Assembly (NCBI GenBank): GCA_013151645.1
Contig: JAADHU010000014.1
Location: 1-46,440 of the forward strand
Direction of reading: 5' to 3'
From: Gammaproteobacteria bacterium
GTDB lineage: Bacteria; Pseudomonadota; Gammaproteobacteria; Steroidobacterales; Woeseiaceae
Length of the DNA stretch: 46,440 nt
Shown here: positions 16,173 to 26,503 of the stretch, piece after piece
Position numbering within the stretch: position 1 is the stretch's first letter
Layout of the letters: each line of letters opens with the position of its first letter
The notes under the pieces: model-generated
What the model was told of the DNA's origin: nothing
The model's input: the letters and a program-made list of their open reading frames with translations, nothing else
Databases searched by the model: none
Translations under genes and position numbers: made by a program

Positions 16173-16595
16173 ATGTCCGAACCGAATCTGGCCATCGCAA
16201 TCGCCGTCGACGACACTGTCGACACAACCGAGGTGGTTGCCCTGTACACCGCCAATGACTGGTCGTCCGCCGAGAAACCCGACGAGTTGCTGGCCGCACT
16301 GCGAAACTCCCATTCGCTGGTGACGGCGCGCATTCGGGGTAAACTTGTGGGCATCGCCAATGCGATTTCCGACGGGCACCTGGTTGTCTATTTCCCGCAC
16401 TTGCTGGTGCATCCGGACTATCACGGACAGGGAATCGGTCGCCGCATCATGGTTGCAATGCAGGGTCGATACGACGACTTCCACCAACAGATGCTCACCG
16501 CCGATGGCGATTCCGTCGCATTCTACGAAGCAATCGGCTTCGAACGAGCGGGCAAGACTGTGCCTATGTGGATTTATGGCGGCGATGAGCATTGA
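16173..16595 (+). CDS. GNAT family N-acetyltransferase
   Basis: The 140-residue protein (from ATG 16173) is a single GNAT domain: VTARIRGKLVGIANAISDG, VVYFPHLLVHPDYHGQGIGR with the acetyl-CoA pyrophosphate-binding Q-G-I-G-R, and DGDSVAFYEAIGFERAG at the end. It transfers an acetyl group from acetyl-CoA to an unknown amine; small stand-alone GNATs like this often act on metabolites. An upstream in-frame start at 16146 is less likely. It ends 10 nt before the next gene, which therefore probably shares its transcript. Confidence 0.88.
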   Translation: MSEPNLAIAIAVDDTVDTTEVVALYTANDWSSAEKPDELLAALRNSHSLVTARIRGKLVGIANAISDGHLVVYFPHLLVHPDYHGQGIGRRIMVAMQGRYDDFHQQMLTADGDSVAFYEAIGFERAGKTVPMWIYGGDEH

Positions 16596-16605
16596 GGAGT
16601 AGCGG

Positions 16606-16911
16606 ATGATTATTCGGATGTGGCACGGTCGAGTGAAAAACGACGACGCAGAGGCGTATCGACAGTTTCTTATCGAGCGTGCGATCCCGGACTACCAATC
16701 AGTGGCCGGGAATCTTAGCGTGAAGATACTGGAGAGACAGGAGAGTGACGCGACGCATTTCATTACCATGACCTCGTGGGAAAGCCTTGATAGAATCAAG
16801 GCGTTCGCCGGTGACGACGTGGTGAAAGCAAAGTACTATCCGGAGGATGAGCGATTCTTGCTCGAATTCGAACCATCTGTCGTCCACTATGAGGTTGTCG
16901 GCGAGAGCTGA
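16606..16911 (+). CDS. Antibiotic-biosynthesis-monooxygenase-like ferredoxin-fold protein
   Basis: The 101-residue protein has the size and pattern of a single dimeric alpha/beta-barrel (ABM-like) domain: an initial strand MIIRMWHGRVK, a helix around DAEAYRQFLIERAIPDYQ, the strands LSVKILERQ and THFITMTSWESLDRIKAF, and a last strand EFEPSVVHYEVV. Members range from quinol monooxygenases and heme-degrading enzymes to proteins without known activity, so no reaction is assigned. The ribosome-binding GAGGAG lies 8 nt upstream, and the gene follows the GNAT gene by 10 nt, suggesting an operon. Confidence 0.75.
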   Translation: MIIRMWHGRVKNDDAEAYRQFLIERAIPDYQSVAGNLSVKILERQESDATHFITMTSWESLDRIKAFAGDDVVKAKYYPEDERFLLEFEPSVVHYEVVGES

Positions 16912-17042
16912 CTGTCGTTCGAGGGAGCGTTTCCCGATCACCAATCGGTGGCAGATCAGTGAGCAATACACCGATCCGATTCGCACCAATCAATGCACTG
17001 GGCGGACGTTTTCAGTGCCTCGACCATCGAGAGGGCGCAAAA

Positions 17043-17459
17043 ATGAAGAAAATCACCATCTTTTGGATCACGCTGAGCTTCGTCACCGGCCTGACAGTCG
17101 GCGGGCTTGGCGGAGCGCTGTTCGTTCTGGCCGAAAAAATGCGCTATGAGACCGATGCGATCGCGACGGCCTTCGCCGAAAATGTTCTCAGCGTGATTCC
17201 GCCGCTGATCGTGATCAACGACAAGGAAGGCGCGGCTCGAATTGATGCTTTCGAAGCGGCGGCGCGAACCATCGTCATAGCGGGAGTTGGCTCACTTCAT
17301 GTTGCTTTACGGTTCATGAGTGACGAGAAAAAACCTTATATCGAAGGCGTGTTGCGCGGCGTTGCCACGAACAGGGAAAAACTGAAGATCGGCCGGTTCG
17401 GTGAGCCGCCCCGTGACGACATAGAAGAAATTCTCAACGAATATGCCGATGTGCGATAG
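17043..17459 (+). CDS. Hypothetical membrane-anchored protein
   Basis: From ATG 17043, preceded by GAGAGGG, the protein has 138 residues. One hydrophobic segment near residues 4-26 (IFWITLSFVTGLTVGGLGGALFVL) serves as an uncleaved signal anchor. The remainder is mostly helical and likely periplasmic, with AIATAFAENVLSVIPPLIV and DDIEEILNEYADV. An upstream in-frame ATG at 16959 would add 28 polar residues and lacks a ribosome-binding site. I do not recognise the family. It lies 131 nt after the ABM-like gene and converges on the DapA-like gene. Confidence 0.65.
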   Translation: MKKITIFWITLSFVTGLTVGGLGGALFVLAEKMRYETDAIATAFAENVLSVIPPLIVINDKEGAARIDAFEAAARTIVIAGVGSLHVALRFMSDEKKPYIEGVLRGVATNREKLKIGRFGEPPRDDIEEILNEYADVR

Positions 17460-17536
17460 ATATCCGGTCAACATTCTCCCATCGTCTTAGATATCCTGCG
17501 ACATAGACAGTGGTTAGGGTGTCCCCCGAACCCCGT

Positions 17537-18487
17537 TTATCGCAAGGTTCGCTGGCGGTCCGGTTCAGCACCAAGACCGGGCATGCTAAAGTCGTGTTGC
17601 CTCAACCCGTCGAGAAGCTCATGGCGCTCGGCCGCTGGAAGCGCAACCAGCGGCGGCCGTACCACGGCCCATTCGGGGTCACCGGTAAAACTTGCGACGA
17701 TCGTCTTTAATGCCGGAATCATCGGATACGACAAAGCCAGCTCGCGTATCTGATCGACCTCCTGTTGCAAACGGTCTGCGTGATCGGAATCCCATTCCCT
17801 ATAAAGCTTGTGGATGGCGGCCGGATTTATATTCGCCGTTGCCGAGATACACCCGGCACCCCCGCGCCGCATCGTCTGCAAAAGAAAACTTTCGGCACCG
17901 GCAAAGATTCGAAAGTCGTCCCAGCCACGTTGCAACATGCTCTCCGTATTGCCCCAGTCCCCGGAGCTGTCTTTGATGCCGACAACTGTTTCCGGGTAGG
18001 CACGGATCAATCGTTCAATCAGATCAAGGCTGATGCCGACTTGAGCAACCGGGGGTATGTGATACAAATAAATTCGCAAGTCACTACTGCCGACGCGTTC
18101 GATAACCTCCGCATAACTGCGAAACAGACCGTCGTCACTGACACCCTTGTAGTAAAACGGCGGCAACATGAGCGTGCCGGCACAGCCGAGTTTCACCGCA
18201 TGTCCGGTAAGGCGTACAGTGTCCGTGAAAGCACAACAACCCGTGCCCGGCATCATGCGTAGTGGATCTATGCCACCCTCGATGAGCTGATCAAGCAATG
18301 CCACCTTTTCTTCGACGGACATCGAATTCGCTTCACTGTTCGTGCCGAAAACGGCGAGCCCCACATTCTGTGATAACAACCACTTGCACTGCGCGAGTAA
18401 ACGCTTTGGATCGGGGCTCAGGTCCTCGTTGAAGGGGGTAACAACCGGGCTCAATACGCCTGAGAAACGTGCAGGTGATGTGTTCAT
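17537..18487 (-). CDS. Dihydrodipicolinate synthase / N-acetylneuraminate lyase superfamily enzyme
   Basis: The 316-residue protein fits the DapA/NanA TIM-barrel superfamily in length and motifs: GVLSPVVTPFNEDLSPD at the start, LYHIPPV with the catalytic Tyr142, VVGIKDSSGDWGN with the Schiff-base Lys172, and IFAGAESFLLQTMRRGGAG later. The usual GTTGE loop is replaced by GTNSEANS (49-56). The second Thr of the proton relay is thus changed, arguing against a true dihydrodipicolinate synthase and for a pyruvate aldolase or dehydratase of another substrate. It begins 5 nt after the subtilase gene, so it should share that transcript, a surprising pairing for a cytosolic enzyme. Confidence 0.86.
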   Translation of the reverse strand: MNTSPARFSGVLSPVVTPFNEDLSPDPKRLLAQCKWLLSQNVGLAVFGTNSEANSMSVEEKVALLDQLIEGGIDPLRMMPGTGCCAFTDTVRLTGHAVKLGCAGTLMLPPFYYKGVSDDGLFRSYAEVIERVGSSDLRIYLYHIPPVAQVGISLDLIERLIRAYPETVVGIKDSSGDWGNTESMLQRGWDDFRIFAGAESFLLQTMRRGGAGCISATANINPAAIHKLYREWDSDHADRLQQEVDQIRELALSYPMIPALKTIVASFTGDPEWAVVRPPLVALPAAERHELLDGLRQHDFSMPGLGAEPDRQRTLR

Positions 18488-18492
18488 CGAAG

Positions 18493-21400
18493 CTAGTTCT
18501 GGATGCTTATGATGGTGATGCCCGAAAGACCTTGCGGCGTATTGTGGGAGATACCACCGAGATAAATTGTGTCTGGCAACAGCCCGCTCCAGTCAACAGT
18601 GATATCCGTGATCGTTCCGGCGTTGACCAGGGCCGGCGCTGTGACCGTCATGTTCCCCTGATCGTCGTCGAGCCCGAACTGCCAGGCCACGATCTGGTAA
18701 TTCGTTCCTGGTCCCCCGTTGACGTTATCCGTTTCGAATCCGTGCACAAAGGCGATGTAGGTCCCCGCTCCCGGCAACAAGATACTGAATTGCTCCCGCG
18801 ACGTTGCACCGCCACTCTCGCCGATTTTCTCGCAGTTGACGTCGTCCGGGCAGTAATAAATATACAAATCGAGATCATCGTCGCCGTCTGTCAGCGAATC
18901 AAAGAGTGCGAAACGCAGGTAGGCCTGGTTTGCCGGTATCGCGTAAATATGGCTGGTGACCCCCCCTCCATTACGAGGCGTAAAGGTCTTGGTGGGGTCG
19001 CTGTCCACAAAGCCAGGAAGAACCAGGGGCAACCTGAGGCCGTGCACCTGCGCGTTGTACGCGCCGTTGTAGCCAAATTCGACCGGGAAACTCAGGCTGC
19101 CGGACACACCGGACGAGCCGATTTCCGAGGGCGCCGTAATCGATGTCGGGCGAACGGCCAGAACGCTGCGTACCGAGTGGTCGTCGTTAGCCCAGTTAAG
19201 GCTGCCAAACCGCCACAAATCCAGCGGGCCGCTTTGGTAAACGAAGGTGACGTCGAACGATGCGGATTGGCCGGCGCCAACGGTGATACTGGACGGTACA
19301 ACGGAGACGGCGATGCCAACCGGCGCCGATATCTCGGCCTGGTAGGTCTCCTGTATATCGCTGACATTGGTAACACGCCGCGTGACAGTGCGCGCACTGG
19401 TCAAGCGCGATAGCGCGATTGACGGTTGATTCAGAGCGGCAGGTTCGAATGATAATCCGCTGCTCGCAAGCGCGTCGCATCGCGTTTGGGCAACCGCCGG
19501 CGAAGCGATACCGCAGGCATAGGCATCGAATTCGTCGTCGGTTATGTCATAGACGAGCCCCGGATCGACGGCTTTGTTTGGATCAATATGGCCGGCACCG
19601 AAGTCGAACGGATTTGCCGGCGTCTCGCCATCGGACTGGTTGACGCCCTGGTAGGCCGTGGTCATCAGCGCCGAGCGGAGAATGGCCGGGGACCATTCCG
19701 GGTGCGCTTGTTTCAATAGTGCCGCGACGCCGGCGACGTGCGGCGTGGACATTGAGGTACCGGTCAGGAACGCGAAATTCTCACCGGCCATGGAATTGGC
19801 AGAATCCGGTGTAAACCCTGCCAGGATATTGATGCCCGGTGCCGTGACGTCGGGCTTCAAAATATCCTGCACCGGCGCCGGGCCGCGTGACGAGAATGCG
19901 CCCATGACATTGCCGGTGTCGTTGACCGTCAGGAAGAGACTTTTATCCAGGACGACGTTGACGACCTCCCCGGCGTTAATTTCAGCGAGAATCAGGTTGC
20001 CATCGGCTTGCCCGACCATCAGAGCCGGAATATTGGCGCTACCCGATGGTCCCGTCATCACAATGGGGTCGCCCGCAATATTGAACACAACGACGGCGAT
20101 GGCGCCGGCGTCCTCGGCGTTGCTGATTTTGATATCGAAGCTGCAACCACCGCGCTGAATATAGGCAATGTTGCCGCTAATCGCGGTGCCGTTTTGCAGT
20201 CGTTCGCAGCCATCGAACGTGGTGCCACTGGTGCCGTCCGTTAACGTCTCGTCGCCGTCATCGATTAACACGAGCTGGCCCGCCAGTGGACTGCGATCAA
20301 TCAGTGGAGCGGTAAAACCGGCTTCCTTGACGCCGTATTTTCCGGCGACCGAAGCCGGTGAATCGACCTGCATGGCTTCAAGCGAATGACTGCCTTCCCG
20401 ACTCGACGCGGCCGCCGTGATAATCCAGGGGGAGCCGGCGGGCGACCCTATCGTGCCGAGGTCAGGACCCTCATTGCCGGCCGCAACGACGGTGAGTATG
20501 CCGGCCTTGGTGGCGGCCAGCAGCGCGATATCATCCGGTGCCGTCAGGTCACGCCGCGTGTTGCCAACGGAATAATTGATAATATCGACGCCATCGGCAA
20601 CCGCCATGTCGATGGCGTTCGCGAGATCCGACGTGTTGCAACTGGAACGGGTTTCGCCCGGACGGAGCCAGCAGGCTTTATACACGGCGATTCGCGCCTG
20701 CGGTGCCATACCCTCGACGCGCCCCAGCAGGGTGCCGAAGATCGATGCATCGACTTTATTGCCGGCCGCCGTGGTCGCGGTGTGGGTGCCGTGGCCATCG
20801 ACGTCGCGAGCCGAAAAAACCTCTTTGCTATCGATGGGTCCGCTGGCAACGGCACCATCGGAAAAGTAGCGCGCACCGATCAGCTTGTTGTTGCAGTCTT
20901 CGGCCGCGAATTGCGGTCCAACATCACAACTGCCATTCCAGTTTTCGGGCGGCTCGAACAACAGCTGGTCGGGTTTCTTGGTGAAGCGCCTGCACAGCCA
21001 TCGGCCGAGCAGGCTGCTCGTGCCCCAGGCACTGCTGCAGGCTTTCGGTTTGCTGGCTTTTTTGGTGTCGGCGAGCGCGGGATGCTGCGGGAAAACACCG
21101 GAATCGATGACACCGATGACGATGCCATCGCCATCCAGTCCGGGGGCACCGCGGAGACCGGTTTCAGCATCGAACAAACCGAGAAACTTGCCGCTGTGGT
21201 TCGTTGTCAACGGGCGAATTTCGTCTTCCCAGATGTTTAGCACTGCCGGCGTGTGCTCCATCTTGACGGCTTGCGCCTCGGTCATGCGGACAGCAAAACC
21301 GTTCAGGCCGAATCGGTAACTGTAAATTTTTTCAGCGGCGGGTGCGACCCGCGCCAGCACCTTGTCCTGTTCGTCAGCGAGTCGGCCGGTATAGCTTTGA

Positions 21401-21711
21401 ATCACCGCACTGTTCTTGTCAAAGCCGGGGACGCCAGTCCGAAGGCTGCTTGTCACCTTGCCGAGCGTCGACCGGGTCAGTTTGGCATGGTATTCGGCCG
21501 CCGAGGGTGTCTTGAGCTGAACGATATAGACCTTTGTCTCAAGGGCGTTCTCGCCCTGGCCGGGTAAGCTGAGACCAGCCAGTGAACCACCTTCGCGCAA
21601 ACCACTGTCCTGTTGCGCCGTTACGGGGCCGGCTGTTGCAAGGCTGCAAAGAATCAGTAAACGAATAAATGCCACGGGTACACCAAACCTGATGCGGAGG
21701 TGGGCTGACAC
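18493..21711 (-). CDS. Secreted S8 subtilisin-like protease with I9 propeptide and PA domain
   Basis: The 1072-residue protein has an N-terminal signal sequence (hydrophobic VAFIRLLILCSLATA, cleavage near TAQ), then an I9 propeptide-like region (about 58-165). The catalytic triad is Asp203 (IGVIDSGVFPQHPAL), His307 (DVDGHGTHTATTAAGN) and Ser653 (LTGTSMSTPHVAGVAALL). Between His and Ser is a protease-associated insertion (about 480-590, with CERLQNG and IAYIQRGGCSFDIKISNAED). The C-terminal 330 residues include an Fn3-like domain and a domain ending in PDTIYLGGISHN, typical of secreted bacterial subtilases. It should act outside the cell, degrading proteins. The start is GTG 21711; an in-frame GTG 12 codons downstream would also keep the signal peptide. 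The DapA-like gene follows within 5 nt. Confidence 0.94.
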   Translation of the reverse strand: MSAHLRIRFGVPVAFIRLLILCSLATAGPVTAQQDSGLREGGSLAGLSLPGQGENALETKVYIVQLKTPSAAEYHAKLTRSTLGKVTSSLRTGVPGFDKNSAVIQSYTGRLADEQDKVLARVAPAAEKIYSYRFGLNGFAVRMTEAQAVKMEHTPAVLNIWEDEIRPLTTNHSGKFLGLFDAETGLRGAPGLDGDGIVIGVIDSGVFPQHPALADTKKASKPKACSSAWGTSSLLGRWLCRRFTKKPDQLLFEPPENWNGSCDVGPQFAAEDCNNKLIGARYFSDGAVASGPIDSKEVFSARDVDGHGTHTATTAAGNKVDASIFGTLLGRVEGMAPQARIAVYKACWLRPGETRSSCNTSDLANAIDMAVADGVDIINYSVGNTRRDLTAPDDIALLAATKAGILTVVAAGNEGPDLGTIGSPAGSPWIITAAASSREGSHSLEAMQVDSPASVAGKYGVKEAGFTAPLIDRSPLAGQLVLIDDGDETLTDGTSGTTFDGCERLQNGTAISGNIAYIQRGGCSFDIKISNAEDAGAIAVVVFNIAGDPIVMTGPSGSANIPALMVGQADGNLILAEINAGEVVNVVLDKSLFLTVNDTGNVMGAFSSRGPAPVQDILKPDVTAPGINILAGFTPDSANSMAGENFAFLTGTSMSTPHVAGVAALLKQAHPEWSPAILRSALMTTAYQGVNQSDGETPANPFDFGAGHIDPNKAVDPGLVYDITDDEFDAYACGIASPAVAQTRCDALASSGLSFEPAALNQPSIALSRLTSARTVTRRVTNVSDIQETYQAEISAPVGIAVSVVPSSITVGAGQSASFDVTFVYQSGPLDLWRFGSLNWANDDHSVRSVLAVRPTSITAPSEIGSSGVSGSLSFPVEFGYNGAYNAQVHGLRLPLVLPGFVDSDPTKTFTPRNGGGVTSHIYAIPANQAYLRFALFDSLTDGDDDLDLYIYYCPDDVNCEKIGESGGATSREQFSILLPGAGTYIAFVHGFETDNVNGGPGTNYQIVAWQFGLDDDQGNMTVTAPALVNAGTITDITVDWSGLLPDTIYLGGISHNTPQGLSGITIISIQN

Positions 21712-21812
21712 ACTCCTGCAAGATCAAAGGAAGATACCGGTCCAAGTTCCGGAATTACAAGAAACCTACCATAATTTCGCGGAAAGCCGCCAGCGGATTC
21801 AACCGCCGGATA

Positions 21813-23308
<1,496 letters not shown>

Positions 23309-23338
23309 GAATACTCGTTGTACACCGAGATAAGCGGT

Positions 23339-25807
23339 TTAGTCGTCCCCGCGGCTGGTCTTCTTTTTCTTTGCAGCGGTCTTTTTCGCCGCTTTCTTCT
23401 TTGTCCTGGCTTTTTTCTTCTTCGCCTTCTTTTTGGCCTTTTTCTTCGCTGTTTTCTTCGTTGCCGTCTTTTTCGCGGCGGCCTTGGTGGTTTTCTTTTT
23501 CTTGCCGCGTCGACCACGAACCGGAGCCGCAGCCAATAGTTCCTTGCATTCTTCCAGCGTCAGCGATTTGGGTTCACGATCTTTCGGTACCCGGGCATTC
23601 TTGGTTTTATCGGTAATATACGGGCCGTAGCGACCGTTAAGAACCTGAATCCCGTCGTCCTCAAAATCCTGGATGAGGCGATTGGCATCCTCGATTTTCT
23701 TGGCCTCGATCAGCTCGAGCGCGCGGGGTAGCTCGACGGTGTAGGGGTCGTCTTCCTTCATCGACACGAACTTGTCGCCGTAACGCACGTACGGACCGAA
23801 TCGACCGACGCTCGCGGATACTTCGAGGCCGTCGGCCGTCAGGCCAAGTTTCCGCGGTAACTTGAACAACTCCAGGCCCGTCTTGAGATCTATGTCGGCC
23901 ATCTTCTGGCCGGGACGCAGACCCGCAAACTTAGGCTTGTCCTCGTCATCTTTAGTGCCTATCTGCACGAACGGGCCATAGCGGCCCATGCGAACCGTAA
24001 CGGGTTTGCCCGACTTCGGATCGGTTCCCAGTTCGCGCGCCATCGCAACCTGCTCACGAGTAACGCTTTCTTCCTTCTCTTCCACCAGGCTCGAGAAGGG
24101 CTTCCAGAATTTCTCAAGCAGCGGCACCATCTCCTTTTGGCCAAGCGATATAAGGTCGAGATCGTCTTCGAGCTTCGCAGTGAAGTCGTAATCCACGTAC
24201 TGGGTGAAGTGCTCTGTCAGGAAACCGTTGACGATTCTGCCGATGTCAGTCGGATGAAAACGCTTCCCGTCCATCTCGACGTATTCGCGATTTTTCAGCG
24301 TCGCGATAATGCTTGCGTAAGTGGAAGGTCGGCCGATGCCGTACTCTTCGAGTGTTTTCACCAGGCTCGCTTCCGTAAAGCGCGGCGGTGGATCGGTGAA
24401 ATGCTGTTCTGTCCGCAGTTCTTCGATTTTGATGGTGTCGCCGACACTGATTTCCGGCAACAGGCGATCGCCGTCATCGGTTTTGGAATCGTCCTTGCCT
24501 TCCTGGTAGACCGCCATGAAGCCGGGCTCTACCAGCACGGAACCGTTTGCCCTGAAGCGGTGCCCGTCATCGCTGTCCGGGCCGGCCGACAATTCCAGCG
24601 CGACGGTGTCGAACACCGCCGGCACCATCTGGCAGGCCATCGTTCTTTGCCAGATCAACGTATAAAGTCGCAATTGCTCTTCGTCGAGTTTTCCTTTCAG
24701 AAACTCCGGCGTTATTGCCGCGGACGTCGGACGAATCGCTTCGTGCGCTTCCTGTGCATTCTTGGACTTGGTCTTGAAGGCACGCGGTTCATCAGGGACG
24801 TTCTCGGCGCCATAACGTTCGCCAATCACGTCACGAAGCTCTTCAACGGCGGTCGCCGCGAGCGTGACGGAGTCTGTTCGCATGTAACTGATAAGACCGA
24901 CGTTGCCTTCACCGGGGAGCTCGATGCCTTCATAAAGCCGCTGCGCGACGCGCATCGTCCACTGGGTATTGAAGCCCAGCTTTCGCGATGCTTCCTGCTG
25001 CAACGTCGAGGTCGTAAACGGCGCAGCCGGATTGCGACGGCGTTGTTTCTTATCGACCTTGACGGTGGTTAAGATGCCCTGGGTGGCATCAAGAATCGTC
25101 TTCTCGACCTCTCTGGCCGAAATTTCGTTCTCGAAACTGAATTGCTCGACTTTCTCCCCTCGGTAGCGCACCAGTCGGGAGACGAAAGGCGAGTCATTCT
25201 TGCTGACGTCTGCCTCGATGCTCCAGTATTCCCGCGCCTTGAATGCCTCGATTTCGAGTTCGCGCTCCGCGATCATGCGCAGCGCGGGGCTTTGGACGCG
25301 TCCGGCGGACAGTCCGCGTTGCACCTTTTTCCACAACAGGGGCGACAGGTTGAAGCCAACCAGGTAGTCAAGGGCTCGTCGCGCTTGCTGGGCACCGACC
25401 ATTTCGGCCGAAATTTCGCGCGGCTGCTTGATCGCTTCCTGGATAGCACCCTTGGTAATCTCGTGGAAGACCACTCGATGCACCGGCTTGTCCTGCAACG
25501 CGCCTTTTTCTTTTAACAACTCCACCAGGTGCCAGGCGATGGCTTCTCCCTCACGATCCGGGTCAGTCGCGAGGTAGAGCGCATCCGCCTTCTTGAGTGC
25601 GCGGATGATGGCGTTCACGTGTTTCTCGTTGCGCTCGATAATCTGGTATTTCATATCGAAGCCGTGCTCGGTGTCTACGGCGCCGACTTTGGGTATCAGG
25701 TCACGAACATGGCCATAGGACGCCAATACATGGAAGTCTTTGCCCAGGTACTTGCTGATAGTGGTGGCTTTCGCGGGCGACTCAACGATGACGAGATTTC
25801 CAGGCAT
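23339..25807 (-). CDS. topA: DNA topoisomerase I with lysine-rich C-terminal tail
   Basis: From ATG 25807 (GGAG 5 nt upstream) the protein has 822 residues. The Toprim domain begins MPGNLVIVESPAKATT and carries YLATDPDREGEAIAWH. The active-site segment GLISYMRTDSVTL holds the catalytic Tyr. It relaxes negative supercoils by single-strand passage. The C-terminal region has repeated GRYGPFVQIG / GRFGPYVRYG / GRYGPYITD units instead of the cysteine zinc ribbons of E. coli TopA. It ends in about 60 residues of almost pure Lys/Ala (such as TKKTAKKKAKKKAKKKKA), likely a DNA-binding tail. It is followed by tsaC and hemF and is preceded by a terminator-like hairpin. Confidence 0.95.
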   Translation of the reverse strand: MPGNLVIVESPAKATTISKYLGKDFHVLASYGHVRDLIPKVGAVDTEHGFDMKYQIIERNEKHVNAIIRALKKADALYLATDPDREGEAIAWHLVELLKEKGALQDKPVHRVVFHEITKGAIQEAIKQPREISAEMVGAQQARRALDYLVGFNLSPLLWKKVQRGLSAGRVQSPALRMIAERELEIEAFKAREYWSIEADVSKNDSPFVSRLVRYRGEKVEQFSFENEISAREVEKTILDATQGILTTVKVDKKQRRRNPAAPFTTSTLQQEASRKLGFNTQWTMRVAQRLYEGIELPGEGNVGLISYMRTDSVTLAATAVEELRDVIGERYGAENVPDEPRAFKTKSKNAQEAHEAIRPTSAAITPEFLKGKLDEEQLRLYTLIWQRTMACQMVPAVFDTVALELSAGPDSDDGHRFRANGSVLVEPGFMAVYQEGKDDSKTDDGDRLLPEISVGDTIKIEELRTEQHFTDPPPRFTEASLVKTLEEYGIGRPSTYASIIATLKNREYVEMDGKRFHPTDIGRIVNGFLTEHFTQYVDYDFTAKLEDDLDLISLGQKEMVPLLEKFWKPFSSLVEEKEESVTREQVAMARELGTDPKSGKPVTVRMGRYGPFVQIGTKDDEDKPKFAGLRPGQKMADIDLKTGLELFKLPRKLGLTADGLEVSASVGRFGPYVRYGDKFVSMKEDDPYTVELPRALELIEAKKIEDANRLIQDFEDDGIQVLNGRYGPYITDKTKNARVPKDREPKSLTLEECKELLAAAPVRGRRGKKKKTTKAAAKKTATKKTAKKKAKKKAKKKKARTKKKAAKKTAAKKKKTSRGDD

Positions 25808-25844
25808 CCTTACTCCATATACTTTGTGGATCAAATGGGCCTGC

Positions 25845-25871
25845 AAAAAAAACCGCAGACTGCGCCGCGGT
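25845..25871 (-). terminator. Terminator-like hairpin between smg and topA
   Basis: On the minus strand ACCGC and GCGGT form a 5-bp stem around a 10-nt loop, followed by a run of eight T residues. It sits about 130 nt after the smg stop and 38 nt before the topA ATG. A TTGACA hexamer (25901-25896) precedes it, but the matching -10 is poor. It most likely ends the LysM-dprA-smg transcript; control of topA by attenuation cannot be excluded. Confidence 0.6.
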
Positions 25872-26000
25872 TCAATTACAGGCTTGATCACCGAGTGTCA
25901 AGAAAATTATTGCAGGGACCCCGGGGATTGTTCATCAATTCAGCGTCGAAACGCAGGCCGGGAAGATCGGCAGTGTGTGCGGATTTGCGGCTTGAACGGG

Positions 26001-26477
26001 TTAATGGAGAGAGTCGTTTTCCTCTTCGAACACCAGGTCTTCCATACGCGCGTACGCACGTTCCTGCCCGGGTTGGCTGAAAAGCACCATCAGTACGACC
26101 CACTGAATTTGTTCTACGTCGATATCGGTGGTCTCCAGTGCCAGCAAGCGGTCGATTAACAGTTCGCGTTGCGGTGGCGACAAAATTCCGATTTGTTCCA
26201 GATAGGCAATAAATCCGCGACAACCGGTATCGAGCCGCGCGACTTCGATGTCGTTATAAACGCGCGTGCCATGCTCGGTTTGCGGGTTGAAGATTTGCCC
26301 GCCATTACTTTCCGCCAGGCCGTCGAGCCAGTCGAGTGCACGATCGATCTCTACGCCGCCAAACCCGGCTCGCACAAGTTCTCCACGCAATTCGCTCTGA
26401 TTGGCTTCCGGTTCTGCATCGGCGTCGACGTAGGTTTCAAACAGGTACATCAGCACGTCGAGAACATTTTCTTTCAT
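26001..26477 (-). CDS. smg: Smg family protein (DUF494)
   Basis: The 158-residue acidic protein matches Smg: it starts MKENVLDVLMYLFETYVD, continues with an ELRGELVRAGFGGVEIDRALDWLDGL region, and ends with DVEQIQWVVLMVLFSQPGQE. The biochemical function is unknown. The gene is found between dprA and topA in many gammaproteobacteria, exactly as here. CAAGGAG precedes the ATG at a long spacing of 12 nt. The gap to dprA is 26 nt, so both probably share one mRNA. Confidence 0.92.
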   Translation of the reverse strand: MKENVLDVLMYLFETYVDADAEPEANQSELRGELVRAGFGGVEIDRALDWLDGLAESNGGQIFNPQTEHGTRVYNDIEVARLDTGCRGFIAYLEQIGILSPPQRELLIDRLLALETTDIDVEQIQWVVLMVLFSQPGQERAYARMEDLVFEEENDSLH

Positions 26478-26503
26478 GCCTGGACTGGCTCCTTGTGGAG
26501 GGG

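Noticed and set aside
25873-25901. Promoter for topA with a perfect TTGACA
   Set aside because: The -10 at 17 bp (TAATTG) matches poorly and transcription would start inside the hairpin at 25852-25871; too weak to list as a feature.
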